In this document: piece by piece, positions 18,472-26,905 of the stretch
Layout: every line of letters starts with the position of its first letter
Numbering within the stretch: position 1 is the stretch's first letter
Origin: Maribacter orientalis
GTDB taxonomy: Bacteria; Bacteroidota; Bacteroidia; Flavobacteriales; Flavobacteriaceae
Length of the DNA stretch: 64,000 nt
Direction: 5' to 3'
NCBI RefSeq assembly: GCF_900109345.1
Contig: NZ_FNZN01000001.1
Location: 379,883-443,882 of the forward strand
Translations under genes and position numbers: made by a program
Notes under the pieces: generated by a model
What the model was told of the DNA's origin: nothing
What the model saw: only the letters and a program-made list of their open reading frames with translations
The model's database searches: none

Positions 18472-20433
18472 ATGAGTGCTTTTTATAGACATATCAAATA
18501 CGCATTTATGCTGTCTTTTTTGGGACTAAGCTTTAGCTTTGCTCAAATAGTTGACTTGAACAGTGATCATCCTTATAAAAGGGTATTTGTTGACAGCGAT
18601 AACTTTGGAGCCTCCTATCTAGATTCTTTAGAGCTAGGATATCAAAAGGTTAAAACTGATTCGCTTCAATTTTCCATGCTAAATGATTTGGCTTATTATT
18701 GGCATACCAGAAACTTAAATAGGGCCATGGACTTTACCAAAAAAGGTCTGGAACTTACTACTTTGAAAAATGATCTTGTCTGGCACGGTAGATTTCAAAT
18801 CACCCAAGGAGCCATCCTTCTACGTTTGGAGAAATTAGACAGTGCCCAAAACGTTTTAGAATTGGCAAAAGCCAAGGTTCATCAGTCTGATCTATCCTTT
18901 TTAAACACTCAGTTAGGTTATGTATATGAACGCAGGGGTCAATTGGATAAAGCAGCGGACTATGCCCTAAAATCGCTCGATTTAGGTGAAGCCCAAAATG
19001 ATAGTAAAGCCAAGGCAATTGCTTATAGTGATTTAAGTAATATTTTTTGGAAACAGGCAAAATATGAATCTGGGCTAGATTATGGTCTACGTTCCTTGAA
19101 ATTATTTGAAGCTAGGGGTATTACAGATTTGGACTACGACTTTACGTTATATGTAACAGGCAATAATTACCTGGCTTTAGAGGACTATGATATGGCTAGG
19201 AAATATTATGAGCACTCCATAATCATTGGTGAGCGCTATGGGTTTTATAATAACTTGAGTGATGTATATATATCATTGGTAGATCTATATACCTATTTAC
19301 GTGAATTTGAAAAGGCGATGGAAGCTGGCCGAAGCGCAGTTAAATATGCCGAGCTTTTAGAAAATAACTTTATGATTATGCGCTCTTGGTTAGCCATTGG
19401 AAAAATGCAAAATAAGAAAGGAAACTGTGCAGAAGCTATTGAGGGGCTCAATAAATCAATAAAAGTTGCCACTGAAGATTTTGGAGACGCCTATTATTTG
19501 AGTCAAGCGTACAATGAATTAGGAAGGGCTTATGCTAAAAACAATGATTATAAAAATGCCTATAGTGCATTTTCTGTATATGATTCACTAAAAAATGAAG
19601 TTTTTACCGCCGAGGCCGATCTTCGTATTTCACAGTTAAGAACAGAATTTGATGTGGCACAAAAGGAAGGTACGATAGTGTTGCAACAAACACAGATAAA
19701 AAAGCAGCAGACACGTCAACATCTTATTATCATAATCACGATTTTGTTGTTATTGTTGCTGCTATTGGCGTATAAAGCTATTTCAAACAATATTAAAAAG
19801 AACAAACTTTTGCAAAACAAAAATGCTGAAAAGGAATTCTTGCTGAAGGAAATACACCATCGTGTAAAGAACAATCTTGAGATCGTTTCTAGCTTACTAT
19901 CTCTGCAGGCAGCACGAATTGTAGATCCTAAAATTTTGGATGCCATGGAGCAAAGTCAGCAACGTGTTCATAGTATGGGTATGATTCATCAAAAATTATA
20001 TCTAGGGGAAAAACTGGCGACTGTAGAAATGAAGGATTATTTTATTGATCTATCCGATTATATCATCCATTCCTATGGTAAGAACGATCAGGTAACGATT
20101 AATTTAGAAATGGAAGAACTTGAACTTGATGTCGATATGGCAATATCTATAGGCCTTATTGCCAATGAGTTAATTACTAACTCTTTAAAATATGCTTTTC
20201 CAGATGATAGAAAGGGTATTATTCATTTGGCTTTAAAAGAGAAAGCAGACTTATTTGTATTAGAGGTTAGGGATAATGGTATTGGTATGCCAACGGATAC
20301 ACAAGTTGATGGTACCGGTTTTGGGACACATTTAGTTGATTTGTTGGTAAAACAATTGGATGGAAAAATGATTTTGGTAACGGATCAGGGTACATCGGTA
20401 CGTATACAATTTCAAAATACAAAAGCTGCTTAA
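18472..20433 (+). CDS. TPR-containing sensor histidine kinase (HisKA_2 type)
   Basis: 653 residues: signal peptide ending in SFAQ (about residue 25), periplasmic TPR-type helical repeats to about 400 (for example LAYYWHTRNLNRAMDFTKKG and YVYERRGQLDKAADYALKSL), one membrane helix at about 420-440 rich in Ile/Leu, then a HisKA_2 phosphoacceptor domain (LLKEIHHRVKNNLEIVSSLL, the first His of the pair being the likely site) and a HATPase domain with ANELITNSLKYAF and DNGIGMP. The stop overlaps the start of a LytTR regulator (TAATG), giving a textbook kinase-regulator pair. TPR sensors of this sort are common in Bacteroidota; the signal is not known. Confidence 0.93.
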   Translation: MSAFYRHIKYAFMLSFLGLSFSFAQIVDLNSDHPYKRVFVDSDNFGASYLDSLELGYQKVKTDSLQFSMLNDLAYYWHTRNLNRAMDFTKKGLELTTLKNDLVWHGRFQITQGAILLRLEKLDSAQNVLELAKAKVHQSDLSFLNTQLGYVYERRGQLDKAADYALKSLDLGEAQNDSKAKAIAYSDLSNIFWKQAKYESGLDYGLRSLKLFEARGITDLDYDFTLYVTGNNYLALEDYDMARKYYEHSIIIGERYGFYNNLSDVYISLVDLYTYLREFEKAMEAGRSAVKYAELLENNFMIMRSWLAIGKMQNKKGNCAEAIEGLNKSIKVATEDFGDAYYLSQAYNELGRAYAKNNDYKNAYSAFSVYDSLKNEVFTAEADLRISQLRTEFDVAQKEGTIVLQQTQIKKQQTRQHLIIIITILLLLLLLLAYKAISNNIKKNKLLQNKNAEKEFLLKEIHHRVKNNLEIVSSLLSLQAARIVDPKILDAMEQSQQRVHSMGMIHQKLYLGEKLATVEMKDYFIDLSDYIIHSYGKNDQVTINLEMEELELDVDMAISIGLIANELITNSLKYAFPDDRKGIIHLALKEKADLFVLEVRDNGIGMPTDTQVDGTGFGTHLVDLLVKQLDGKMILVTDQGTSVRIQFQNTKAA

Positions 20434-21167
20434 TGGAAAAAGAAAAGATTAGTATATTGATAGTTGAGGATGACATGATCATAGCGGCCAATCTGTCTAT
20501 TCAGTTGACAAGTCTGGGCTATGAGGTTACTGGTATTTTACCTAGGGGAGAAGAGGCCATTGTGCATGTCAGAGAGAATAGACCACATATATTGTTAATG
20601 GATATTAATCTAAAAGGAGAGCTAAGTGGTATAGAAACCGCCAAAGCAATTAAAAAAGATAATAACATTTCTATTATATACCTAACTGCTAATAGTGACG
20701 ATGCTACTTTTAATAAGGCCAAAGAAACCCATCCTAAGGCATTTATTACAAAACCCTTCAATAAATTAAACTTGCAACGTACCATCGCTTTAGTTGTTGA
20801 GCAAATGAAAGATGAGAAAGAATCGAGTAAAAATGCGCAGCATATTGAAGTACTTGAAGACCGGATTTTCGTACGTCATAATGGAAGGATGGAGAAATTA
20901 CTTTTGCAAGACATACTTTATATTGAGGCCGATCGCAATTACTGCATTCTAATTACTCCTAAAATCAAGCATATACTGACATGCACACTAAAGGTGATGG
21001 AAGAAAGGCTTCCAAAATCTAGTTTCGTTCGTGTACACCGTTCCTTTATTATTAATATCTCAAAATTAGACGTTTTGGCCGATGGTCATTTAGAAATCGG
21101 CAGAAAGGTGATTCCTATAGGGAAATCTTATAAAGAGCTATTATTGAATCGGATACGTACTGTTTAA
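20433..21167 (+). CDS. LytTR-family response regulator
   Basis: 244 residues. The receiver domain at 1-120 has the acidic pair in VEDD, phosphoacceptor Asp in LLMDINLKGE, Thr in YLTANSDD and Lys in FITKPFN. A LytTR DNA-binding domain occupies about 140-244 (IFVRHNGRMEKLLLQDILYI, SSFVRVHRSFIIN, IPIGKSYKELL). It is translationally coupled to the TPR kinase by a one-base overlap. Likely targets include the secreted protein gene that follows 163 bases later, but no direct-repeat LytTR box could be fixed by eye. Confidence 0.95.
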   Translation: MEKEKISILIVEDDMIIAANLSIQLTSLGYEVTGILPRGEEAIVHVRENRPHILLMDINLKGELSGIETAKAIKKDNNISIIYLTANSDDATFNKAKETHPKAFITKPFNKLNLQRTIALVVEQMKDEKESSKNAQHIEVLEDRIFVRHNGRMEKLLLQDILYIEADRNYCILITPKIKHILTCTLKVMEERLPKSSFVRVHRSFIINISKLDVLADGHLEIGRKVIPIGKSYKELLLNRIRTV

Positions 21168-21330
21168 TTCGTTGTGTTCTCTCTAAAAATATTTTGGATA
21201 GTTTATAACCTCTATTAGGACACTTTTTATATAAGTTCGTCCTGTTCTCAATTTCTTCTTCAAAATAATAGGGTAGTATTACAATGGTTCATGGGAATCA
21301 TATTTGATATAACCACTAAATTTTAAGAAC

Positions 21331-22125
21331 ATGAAAAAAGGAATATTAATTATCGCATTAATGCTATTTGGTGTTATGACCAATGCACAAGAAACACTAT
21401 ATCTGGTTTTTGAATTTATGAAGGTAGATAACGAACAATCTGCTGCTTACGACGAAACCGAATCATTCTGGGAAAAAATACAACAACAGCGGGTAAAATC
21501 AGGTGATATACTTGGTTGGGATTTATGGAGTTTACAACCTGGAGGAGAAATGCAAGGGTTTCAATACTTAACGGTGTCACTTTATAGTGATCCGGTAAAA
21601 ATGATGGATGGTAGTAGTTGGGGTAATATTATGGATAGGGTAAAGGCCGCTTATCCTAATATGACAGAAACCGAACTTACCGCAAAAATTAATGGTTCAG
21701 CAAAAACAAGGGATTTGGCAGCACGAATATATGCCCAACAAATTGCCACAACAACAGGGTTTTCACCAGCAGAAATGGTTTTGGGCACAGTTGCCGAAAT
21801 AGATATGATGAAGGTTGACCTTGAGCATTATAATACCTATGAAAATGCAGAGAAAGAGGTGTTTCAACCTTTACATCAAAAAGAGGTAGATTCAGGTAAG
21901 AAGTTAAATTGGGGATTGATCGGGTTTATGAATCCTATAGGTAGTGATACCTATGCATCACATATGACGGTAAGTATGTTTAAAGATTATAACCAGGCAT
22001 TAAATCAGAATATAAACTATAGTGAGGGTGCTACACCTGCTAAAACCAAGCAGATGCAAGAAGGTATTGCAGCAAGGGATTTGAAATATGTTTATATGGC
22101 GCAACTAATTAGAATGGTGCGTTAA
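21331..22125 (+). CDS. Secreted protein with two dimeric alpha+beta barrel-like halves
   Basis: 264 residues: signal peptide ending in TNAQ, then two similar halves. The first has ETLYLVFEFMKVDNEQSAAY, ESFWEKIQQQRVKSGDILGW and FQYLTVSLYSD; the second has VAEIDMMKVDLEHYNTYENA, EKEVFQPLHQKEVDSGKKLNW and ASHMTVSMFKDYNQAL. That pattern (strand, helix with a K..V.SG...W turn, strand, Y....TVS.F.D strand) looks like a duplicated ferredoxin-like or dimeric alpha+beta barrel domain, but I cannot name the family. It follows the kinase/LytTR pair in the same direction and may be its target. A bidirectional terminator follows it. Confidence 0.75.
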   Translation: MKKGILIIALMLFGVMTNAQETLYLVFEFMKVDNEQSAAYDETESFWEKIQQQRVKSGDILGWDLWSLQPGGEMQGFQYLTVSLYSDPVKMMDGSSWGNIMDRVKAAYPNMTETELTAKINGSAKTRDLAARIYAQQIATTTGFSPAEMVLGTVAEIDMMKVDLEHYNTYENAEKEVFQPLHQKEVDSGKKLNWGLIGFMNPIGSDTYASHMTVSMFKDYNQALNQNINYSEGATPAKTKQMQEGIAARDLKYVYMAQLIRMVR

Positions 22126-22166
22126 TAAAATATATTCGATTTTATGTGTTTATAATTATTTTAGCT

Positions 22167-22198
22167 AAAAAAACCCATGACTATACATGGGTTTTTTT
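22167..22198. terminator. Bidirectional Rho-independent terminator
   Basis: A perfect 13-base-pair stem, AAAAAAACCCATG at 22167-22179 and its complement at 22186-22198, with a 6-base loop. The A run on one arm and T run on the other let it end both the secreted-protein gene on the plus strand and the convergent helicase gene on the minus strand. Confidence 0.9.
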
Positions 22199-22225
22199 AT
22201 TTATTTAGTAAAATTTCAATTTATA

Positions 22226-23521
22226 CTAGTTTCTACTGCTAGAATCGTTTCTCTTTTTTGGTTTACTGGTATTCCTATTATTTTTTCCACGGAAGTTGTT
22301 ACCACCAGCTCTGTTTTTATTGCCAGATTTCCCTGGTCCTCGTGGACTACGTGCTGGTCTTTCATCATCATCATCTTTCGTATCCTCATCCATAAACTGA
22401 TGCTCTGGCATACGAGGAACAGCCTGCTTAATGAGTTTTTCAATATCACGTAGGTAAGCTCTTTCTTCTTTATCACAAAAAGAAAGTGCGGTACCACTTG
22501 CGCTGGCACGACCTGTTCTACCAATACGGTGCACATAGGTTTCAGATACATTCGGTAAGTCATAATTTACCACCAAAGATAAATCTTCAACATCGATACC
22601 CCTAGCGGCAATATCAGTGGCAACCAATACCTTTAATTTACCATCTTTAAAATCACCCAAGGCTTTTTGTCGTGCAGTTTGCGATTTATTACCGTGAATA
22701 GCGGCAGACCGAATATCGGCCTGTGCCAATTTCTTTACAATTTTATTGGCACCATGTTTTGTACGAGAAAACACCAATACAGAAGCTTGTGGCTGTTGTT
22801 CTAATAAATGCACCAACAGTTTAGGCTTATTTCCTTTACTTATAAAGTAAACACCTTGTTCTACTTTCTCTGCGGTAGCTTGCTCTGGTTTAATCGTAAC
22901 GCGTTCGAAATCGCCTAACATCTTACGCGAAAGCTCTACAATATCTTTTGGCATGGTAGCCGAAAAGAAAAGAGACTGTCTCTTTGGAGGAAGTTTCGCA
23001 ATTATTTTTTTGATATCATGTATGAAACCCATATCCAACATTTGGTCAGCTTCATCTAAAACAACATGTTGTAAATCTCTGAAAGAAATAAAACCTTGGT
23101 TCATTAAATCTAATAAACGCCCGGGAGTAGCAATCAATATATCTACACCACCTCTTAAGGCGCTTACTTGTTTACCTTGTTTAACACCACCAAAAATAAC
23201 GGTATTTCTAAGTCCGGTATGTTTACCATATGCAGTAAAACTTTCGCCTATTTGAATGGCAAGTTCACGAGTAGGAGTAACTACTAACGCTTTAACTTTT
23301 CGTTTCGATTGGCTCAAACTAATACCTTCATACAAATGATGAAGAATAGGAATACCAAAGGCAGCTGTTTTTCCTGTACCTGTTTGTGCAACACCTAAAA
23401 GGTCTTTGCCTTTAAGTAATATAGGAATAGATTGTTCTTGAATTGGAGTAGGGTGGGTATAACCTTCAGCTTCTAAGGCTTTTAGGATTGGTTCGGCTAT
23501 GCCGAGTTCTTTAAATGTCAT
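22226..23521 (-). CDS. rhlE: DEAD-box ATP-dependent RNA helicase, RhlE type
   Basis: 431 residues with all DEAD-box motifs: Q motif (YTHPTPIQEQSIP), motif I AQTGTGKTAAF, Ia PTRELAIQ, II DEAD, III SAT, IV-V VLVFSRT and ATDIAARGIDV, VI HRIGRTGRA. The core ends near residue 370 and is followed by a basic Gly/Asn/Arg/Lys-rich tail from about 385, an RNA-contacting extension usual for RhlE/CsdA-like helicases of Bacteroidota. It unwinds structured RNA in ribosome assembly, decay or cold adaptation. It is monocistronic, with a close -7 box upstream and a shared terminator downstream. RhlE is the best subfamily guess; other DEAD-box subfamilies are possible. Confidence 0.95.
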   Translation of the reverse strand: MTFKELGIAEPILKALEAEGYTHPTPIQEQSIPILLKGKDLLGVAQTGTGKTAAFGIPILHHLYEGISLSQSKRKVKALVVTPTRELAIQIGESFTAYGKHTGLRNTVIFGGVKQGKQVSALRGGVDILIATPGRLLDLMNQGFISFRDLQHVVLDEADQMLDMGFIHDIKKIIAKLPPKRQSLFFSATMPKDIVELSRKMLGDFERVTIKPEQATAEKVEQGVYFISKGNKPKLLVHLLEQQPQASVLVFSRTKHGANKIVKKLAQADIRSAAIHGNKSQTARQKALGDFKDGKLKVLVATDIAARGIDVEDLSLVVNYDLPNVSETYVHRIGRTGRASASGTALSFCDKEERAYLRDIEKLIKQAVPRMPEHQFMDEDTKDDDDERPARSPRGPGKSGNKNRAGGNNFRGKNNRNTSKPKKRNDSSSRN

Positions 23522-23537
23522 AATTTTTAATAAGGGG

Positions 23538-23545
23538 CAAAGGTA
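23538..23545 (-). promoter_or_regulatory. -7 promoter box of the helicase gene
   Basis: The minus strand reads TACCTTTG, a perfect match to the flavobacterial -7 consensus TAnnTTTG, ending 17 bases before the ATG. No clear -33 TTG is present. The implied leader is only about ten bases. Confidence 0.5.
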
Positions 23546-23735
23546 CGCTTTAATGTGGAAGTAATTATAAAGTTGTTAGTAGATAGGAAACATGAAATAG
23601 GGATTAGAACTAGTTTTTAGTGTTTATTAGAAAGTAATTAGCGCAAAGTATCCCATGTGAAGCAAGGTCATAATATAGAAAAGTGAAAATAGATACTTTA
23701 ATAATGATGTAAAGGCTTTCTGTACAGAGCTAATA

Positions 23736-23748
23736 GTCGATTAACGAC
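23736..23748. promoter_or_regulatory. Operator-like site 1, GTCGATTAACGAC
   Basis: Quasi-palindrome of form GTCG-n5-CGAC about 165 bases before the small secreted protein. A second copy with the same ends lies 46 bases away centre to centre, close to four and a half helical turns. Together with flanking AT the two sites also form a 14/15 inverted repeat. Confidence 0.5.
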
Positions 23749-23781
23749 ATCAAATCTCGGTAAGGTGATTTTGGGTGCAAT

Positions 23782-23794
23782 GTCGTTTATCGAC
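23782..23794. promoter_or_regulatory. Operator-like site 2, GTCGTTTATCGAC
   Basis: Second GTCG-n5-CGAC quasi-palindrome. The pair suggests binding of a dimeric regulator, or a long hairpin in an RNA. The regulator is unknown. Confidence 0.5.
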
Positions 23795-23911
23795 AAGATT
23801 TTACACTTCAACCTAACACGTGTAAACTAACGAGTAATATGTGTTTTTCAGCGATTCACTACCTAGTACAACAAGGTCTGCTGCGTTCTATAAGTGTAAC
23901 AAACGCAAGTC

Positions 23912-24148
23912 ATGAAAACAATACTAACAATCATCTTTATCATCTTCTTAAGCTTTACTGTACAAGCACAAAATGCTACTAACGAAGTTAAGGTTGAAAC
24001 TATTGAAATGACAATCGTTACTGAAACAACTTATGAGTTAAACCTTGAGACTAAAACTGAAGTAGCTCGTTTATACAAATTCAAAAATTCAAAAATCAAA
24101 AAAGAGTTAAACTTCATCTCTAAAGCAAACAAGCCTAAAATGGCTTAA
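23912..24148 (+). CDS. Small secreted protein of unknown function
   Basis: 78 residues: signal peptide (MKTILTIIFIIFLSF...VQAQ, cleavage about residue 20) and a 58-residue mature part rich in Thr, Glu and Lys, ending in a basic segment (ARLYKFKNSKIKKELNF). Codon use is normal for the window, and the gene is preceded by two operator-like palindromes, so it is likely real and regulated. Similar short exported peptides are common and unnamed in Flavobacteriaceae. It has no recognisable domain. Confidence 0.7.
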   Translation: MKTILTIIFIIFLSFTVQAQNATNEVKVETIEMTIVTETTYELNLETKTEVARLYKFKNSKIKKELNFISKANKPKMA

Positions 24149-24159
24149 TATTCGGTTTT

Positions 24160-24184
24160 CAGTTGCCAGTTACCAGTTACCAGT
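24160..24184. repeat. Short tandem repeat, unit CAGTTACC
   Basis: Three imperfect copies of an 8-base unit just past the stop of the small secreted protein. Probably replication slippage; no function is evident. Confidence 0.6.
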
Positions 24185-24276
24185 TTTTACTTACACTCGT
24201 ATCTGCTTTCTCTTAATCTTGAATAGAATTTGGGTTTTGAACTTTGCGCTTGAATTTGAACCTGCTTATTAAACTT

Positions 24277-25827
24277 TTAAAGTCCCTTCATGGCTGCTTC
24301 GGCACAGCGTTCGCCGTCCATAGCTGCTGATACAATACCACCAGCATAGCCACCACCTTCACCACATGGAAAAAGACCTTTGACTACTGGATGTTCTAGT
24401 TGTTCGTTTCTAGGGATGCTTACTGGTGATGAGGTTCTTGATTCTACCCCAACTATATTTGCTTCTGCAGTATAATATCCATGCATTTTATCACCAAAGA
24501 CTTTAAAGCCTAGGCGTAGTCTTCCTCCAATTAGTTTTGGCAATAAAGAGTGTAGGGGAGCTGACTTTAGACCTGGCTGGTAGGAAGTAGGGTTTAAGTC
24601 TGCAGACAAGTTGCCTTCCACAAAATCAGTTAACCGTTGTGCAGGTGCAGTTTGTGTTCTTCCACCTGAAGTAAAAGCCAAACGTTCTAAATCCTTTTGA
24701 TATTCCAATCCTTTAAGGGCACCGAATTTTTCGTATTTGGGAATATCGGTATCTACATTGATTTCTACAACGATACCAGAATTTGCATACAGGTTATTTC
24801 GTTTCGATGGCGACATGCCATTGACTACAACTTCACCAGGTGCCGTTGCCGCAGGAACGATGAATCCACCAGGACACATACAAAAAGAATAGACTCCACG
24901 TTCTTTTATCTGTTCTACCAAGCTATACGATGCTGCCGGTAACAACTCGCTTCGCTCACCAGAACAATGGTATTGAATACTGTCAATAATATGTTGAGGG
25001 TGCTCAACACGAACACCCATGGCAAATGATTTTGCTGCTAAGGCAATATCCTTTTTATGTAAAAGGTCAAATATATCACGTGCGGAATGTCCGGTAGCTA
25101 GAATGACTCGGTCTACGGCCATTTCATTCTTTTCATTGATAATGATAGCTTTTAACGTGTTATTCTTTATAATAAAATTGGTCACCTTAGTATTGAAATG
25201 AATTTCACCACCGTGATGCTGTATTACTTCCCTTATGTTCTGAACAATTTTCGGGAGTTTGTTAGTTCCGATATGCGGATGCGCATCTATTAATATTTGC
25301 TCTGTAGCACCATGAAACACCAAGCTTTCGAATATGCGACGTACATCGCCACGTTTTAAGCTTCGGGTATATAATTTTCCGTCAGAATACGTGCCAGCAC
25401 CACCTTCTCCAAAGCAATAGTTGCTTTCTGGATTAACTTGATGGTCTTGGTTGATTGCTTTTAAATCGCGTCTACGGTCTTTTACATTTTTGCCACGTTC
25501 TAGCACAATAGGTTTGTATCCCATTTCTAAACAACGAAGTGCAGCCCACATTCCTGCAGGTCCGAAACCTATAATATGAATCGGTTTTGCCTTAGAAACA
25601 TCTTTATAATTAAAAGATATAGCATTGCTAGGGGCGGGTTCATTAATATAAACAGCCAGTTTGTAATTGAATACGATTTTAGGTTTACGTGCATCAATAG
25701 ATTTTCGAAGTACCCTTATCTTAAAGGTGCCTTCTACAAGACCAAGATACTTAGCCGTACGTATTTCTAAACCATTAGGAGTAGCTTCTTCCTTTAACGT
25801 TAATCGTAACTGTATATTTCTGACCAT
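24277..25827 (-). CDS. FAD-dependent oxidoreductase (COG2509-like)
   Basis: 516 residues. An N-terminal region of about 80 residues (basic, beta-alpha, with IRVLRKSIDARKP) precedes the dinucleotide-binding fold HIIGFGPAGMWAALRCLEMG and the FAD ribose motif VLERGK. Further conserved parts are NYCFGEGGAGTYSDGKLYTR, a second nucleotide-binding segment RVILATGHSARDIF, GVRVEHPQ, CMCPGGFIVPA and the C-terminal FAD motif GLFPCGEGGGYAGGIVSAAMDG. This layout belongs to the large group of uncharacterised FAD-dependent dehydrogenases found in most bacteria. The substrate is unknown. A -7 box lies directly upstream and implies a nearly leaderless mRNA. Confidence 0.9.
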   Translation of the reverse strand: MVRNIQLRLTLKEEATPNGLEIRTAKYLGLVEGTFKIRVLRKSIDARKPKIVFNYKLAVYINEPAPSNAISFNYKDVSKAKPIHIIGFGPAGMWAALRCLEMGYKPIVLERGKNVKDRRRDLKAINQDHQVNPESNYCFGEGGAGTYSDGKLYTRSLKRGDVRRIFESLVFHGATEQILIDAHPHIGTNKLPKIVQNIREVIQHHGGEIHFNTKVTNFIIKNNTLKAIIINEKNEMAVDRVILATGHSARDIFDLLHKKDIALAAKSFAMGVRVEHPQHIIDSIQYHCSGERSELLPAASYSLVEQIKERGVYSFCMCPGGFIVPAATAPGEVVVNGMSPSKRNNLYANSGIVVEINVDTDIPKYEKFGALKGLEYQKDLERLAFTSGGRTQTAPAQRLTDFVEGNLSADLNPTSYQPGLKSAPLHSLLPKLIGGRLRLGFKVFGDKMHGYYTAEANIVGVESRTSSPVSIPRNEQLEHPVVKGLFPCGEGGGYAGGIVSAAMDGERCAEAAMKGL

Positions 25828-25831
25828 GTTG

Positions 25832-25839
25832 CAAAATTA
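25832..25839 (-). promoter_or_regulatory. -7 promoter box of the FAD oxidoreductase gene
   Basis: The minus strand reads TAATTTTG, a perfect TAnnTTTG, five bases before the ATG; a TTG about 23 bases farther upstream could be the -33 element. Transcription would start on or next to the start codon. Confidence 0.45.
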
Positions 25840-25929
25840 AAGTAAAATACACGATGATATTTCAAGATTTTTAAAATTGCTGAGAAAGTGGTATTAAGAA
25901 AGTAATACTTAGTGTAATTAATTTGGTCT

Positions 25930-26541
25930 TTATTTTTCAATAATAGTTCTAAAAGTCAAATTCACTCTGGGCTGCGTGCTTAATTTTGTAGGAGGTAATC
26001 GATGCAACCAATTGGTTTGGGTTTCATCTTTCATTATCAATAAGCTACCATGTTCTAAAATCAATTCAACTTTTTCTTTGGTTTCTTTATGTTTAAAGGC
26101 GAATTTTCGTTCCGAACCAAAACTTAAAGAGGCAATTGCGCCGTTCTTTTTTAAATCTTTTTCGCCATCGCTATGCCAGGCCATTCCTTCGTTTCCGTCG
26201 TGATAAAGATTGAGCAGGCATGAGTTAAAAGTCTCACCTGTTTCTTGCTCTATTTTGTTTTTTAAGGTTACTAATTCGGTGGTCCAAGGTAGTGCTCGTT
26301 TTGTTGTTTTTGAATACGTATATTCAAATGGTTTTTCGCCATACCATGCCACTTTACGTTTGGTAATTATTTTCTTGCCAAAAATTACGGCCTCATCATT
26401 TTTCCACTCAATTTGGTTTAGCAACTTGTCTAAAAAATCATTTGCTTCTGGCAAAATCAGAATCTTACCATAATAATTAACTGTTCCATCTTGTGGGAGT
26501 AGGTTTTTACTAGAGTCTACTTTTAAATCAAACAATTTCAT
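25930..26541 (-). CDS. alkB: AlkB-type alpha-ketoglutarate-dependent dioxygenase
   Basis: 203 residues with the iron-binding motif WHSD (His and Asp), the third ligand His in NWLHRLPPT, and the 2-oxoglutarate-binding arginines in RVNLTFRTI. Upstream are the AlkB-like LPWTTELVTLKNKIEQETG and FNSCLLNLYHDGNEGMAWHSDGE, where N.C.LN.Y.dG.d....H.D is the family signature. It should repair alkylated bases (1-methyladenine, 3-methylcytosine) in DNA or RNA by oxidative demethylation. The length is normal. The gene stands alone, with no Ada-like regulator nearby. Confidence 0.93.
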   Translation of the reverse strand: MKLFDLKVDSSKNLLPQDGTVNYYGKILILPEANDFLDKLLNQIEWKNDEAVIFGKKIITKRKVAWYGEKPFEYTYSKTTKRALPWTTELVTLKNKIEQETGETFNSCLLNLYHDGNEGMAWHSDGEKDLKKNGAIASLSFGSERKFAFKHKETKEKVELILEHGSLLIMKDETQTNWLHRLPPTKLSTQPRVNLTFRTIIEK

Positions 26542-26544
26542 TTT

Positions 26545-26800
26545 TCCATTTTTTATAAGCTTCCTTCATACAATGTCTACAAGGTCAAAAATTACTTTCA
26601 ATAGCTTCTTCAGTTTTTTAACCTAAAGATTCACTTTTAGTAGTGCTCTATTTGTTTGCAGAGTTTTGGCAAGAAATACTTATAATCAGAAATAAAAATA
26701 GGGATAAATTTCTAAGAATAGTAAAGATTGAATTTCTAACTTTGATTCTATAAAGAATGTTTTTTTAGTGTTTTAGACCATACATGTAAGATGTATTACC
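26545..26800 (-). pseudogene. Possible remnant of a small lipoprotein gene
   Basis: On the minus strand an open stretch without a start codon encodes a lipoprotein-like signal (LSLFLFLIISISCQNSANK) that ends at TAG, followed by disjointed coding-like pieces (TEEAIESNF, then MKEAYKKWK) in other frames before the AlkB start. It looks like the eroded N-terminus of an exported protein, but the evidence is thin. Confidence 0.3.
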
Positions 26801-26837
26801 TGTTTTAGCAATTAATTTAAAGCCTATACAAAACGAA

Positions 26838-26897
26838 GGGGAATCTGTGAGGATTTTCATGAATAGGGGTAACCAGCAAACCATTTTACATAGCTTA
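26838..26897. repeat. Dispersed intergenic repeat, type B, copy 1
   Basis: The stretch around GAGGATTTTC, TAGGGGTAACCAGCAA and GCTTAACG resembles the sequence at 35850-35915 (GAGGATTTTC, TAGGCGAGTACCAGCAA, GCTTAAG) at roughly 70% by eye. It seems to be a decayed copy of an intergenic element seen often in Flavobacteriaceae genomes. Confidence 0.45.
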
Positions 26898-26905
26898 ACG
26901 GGTAC

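Larger units (their letters stand above)
23546..23911. other. Divergent intergenic region with two operator-like sites
   Basis: About 365 bases separating the helicase (minus) and a small secreted protein (plus). It contains no long open frame. Two 13-base quasi-palindromes at 23736-23748 and 23782-23794 stand out and are listed separately. Confidence 0.4.
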
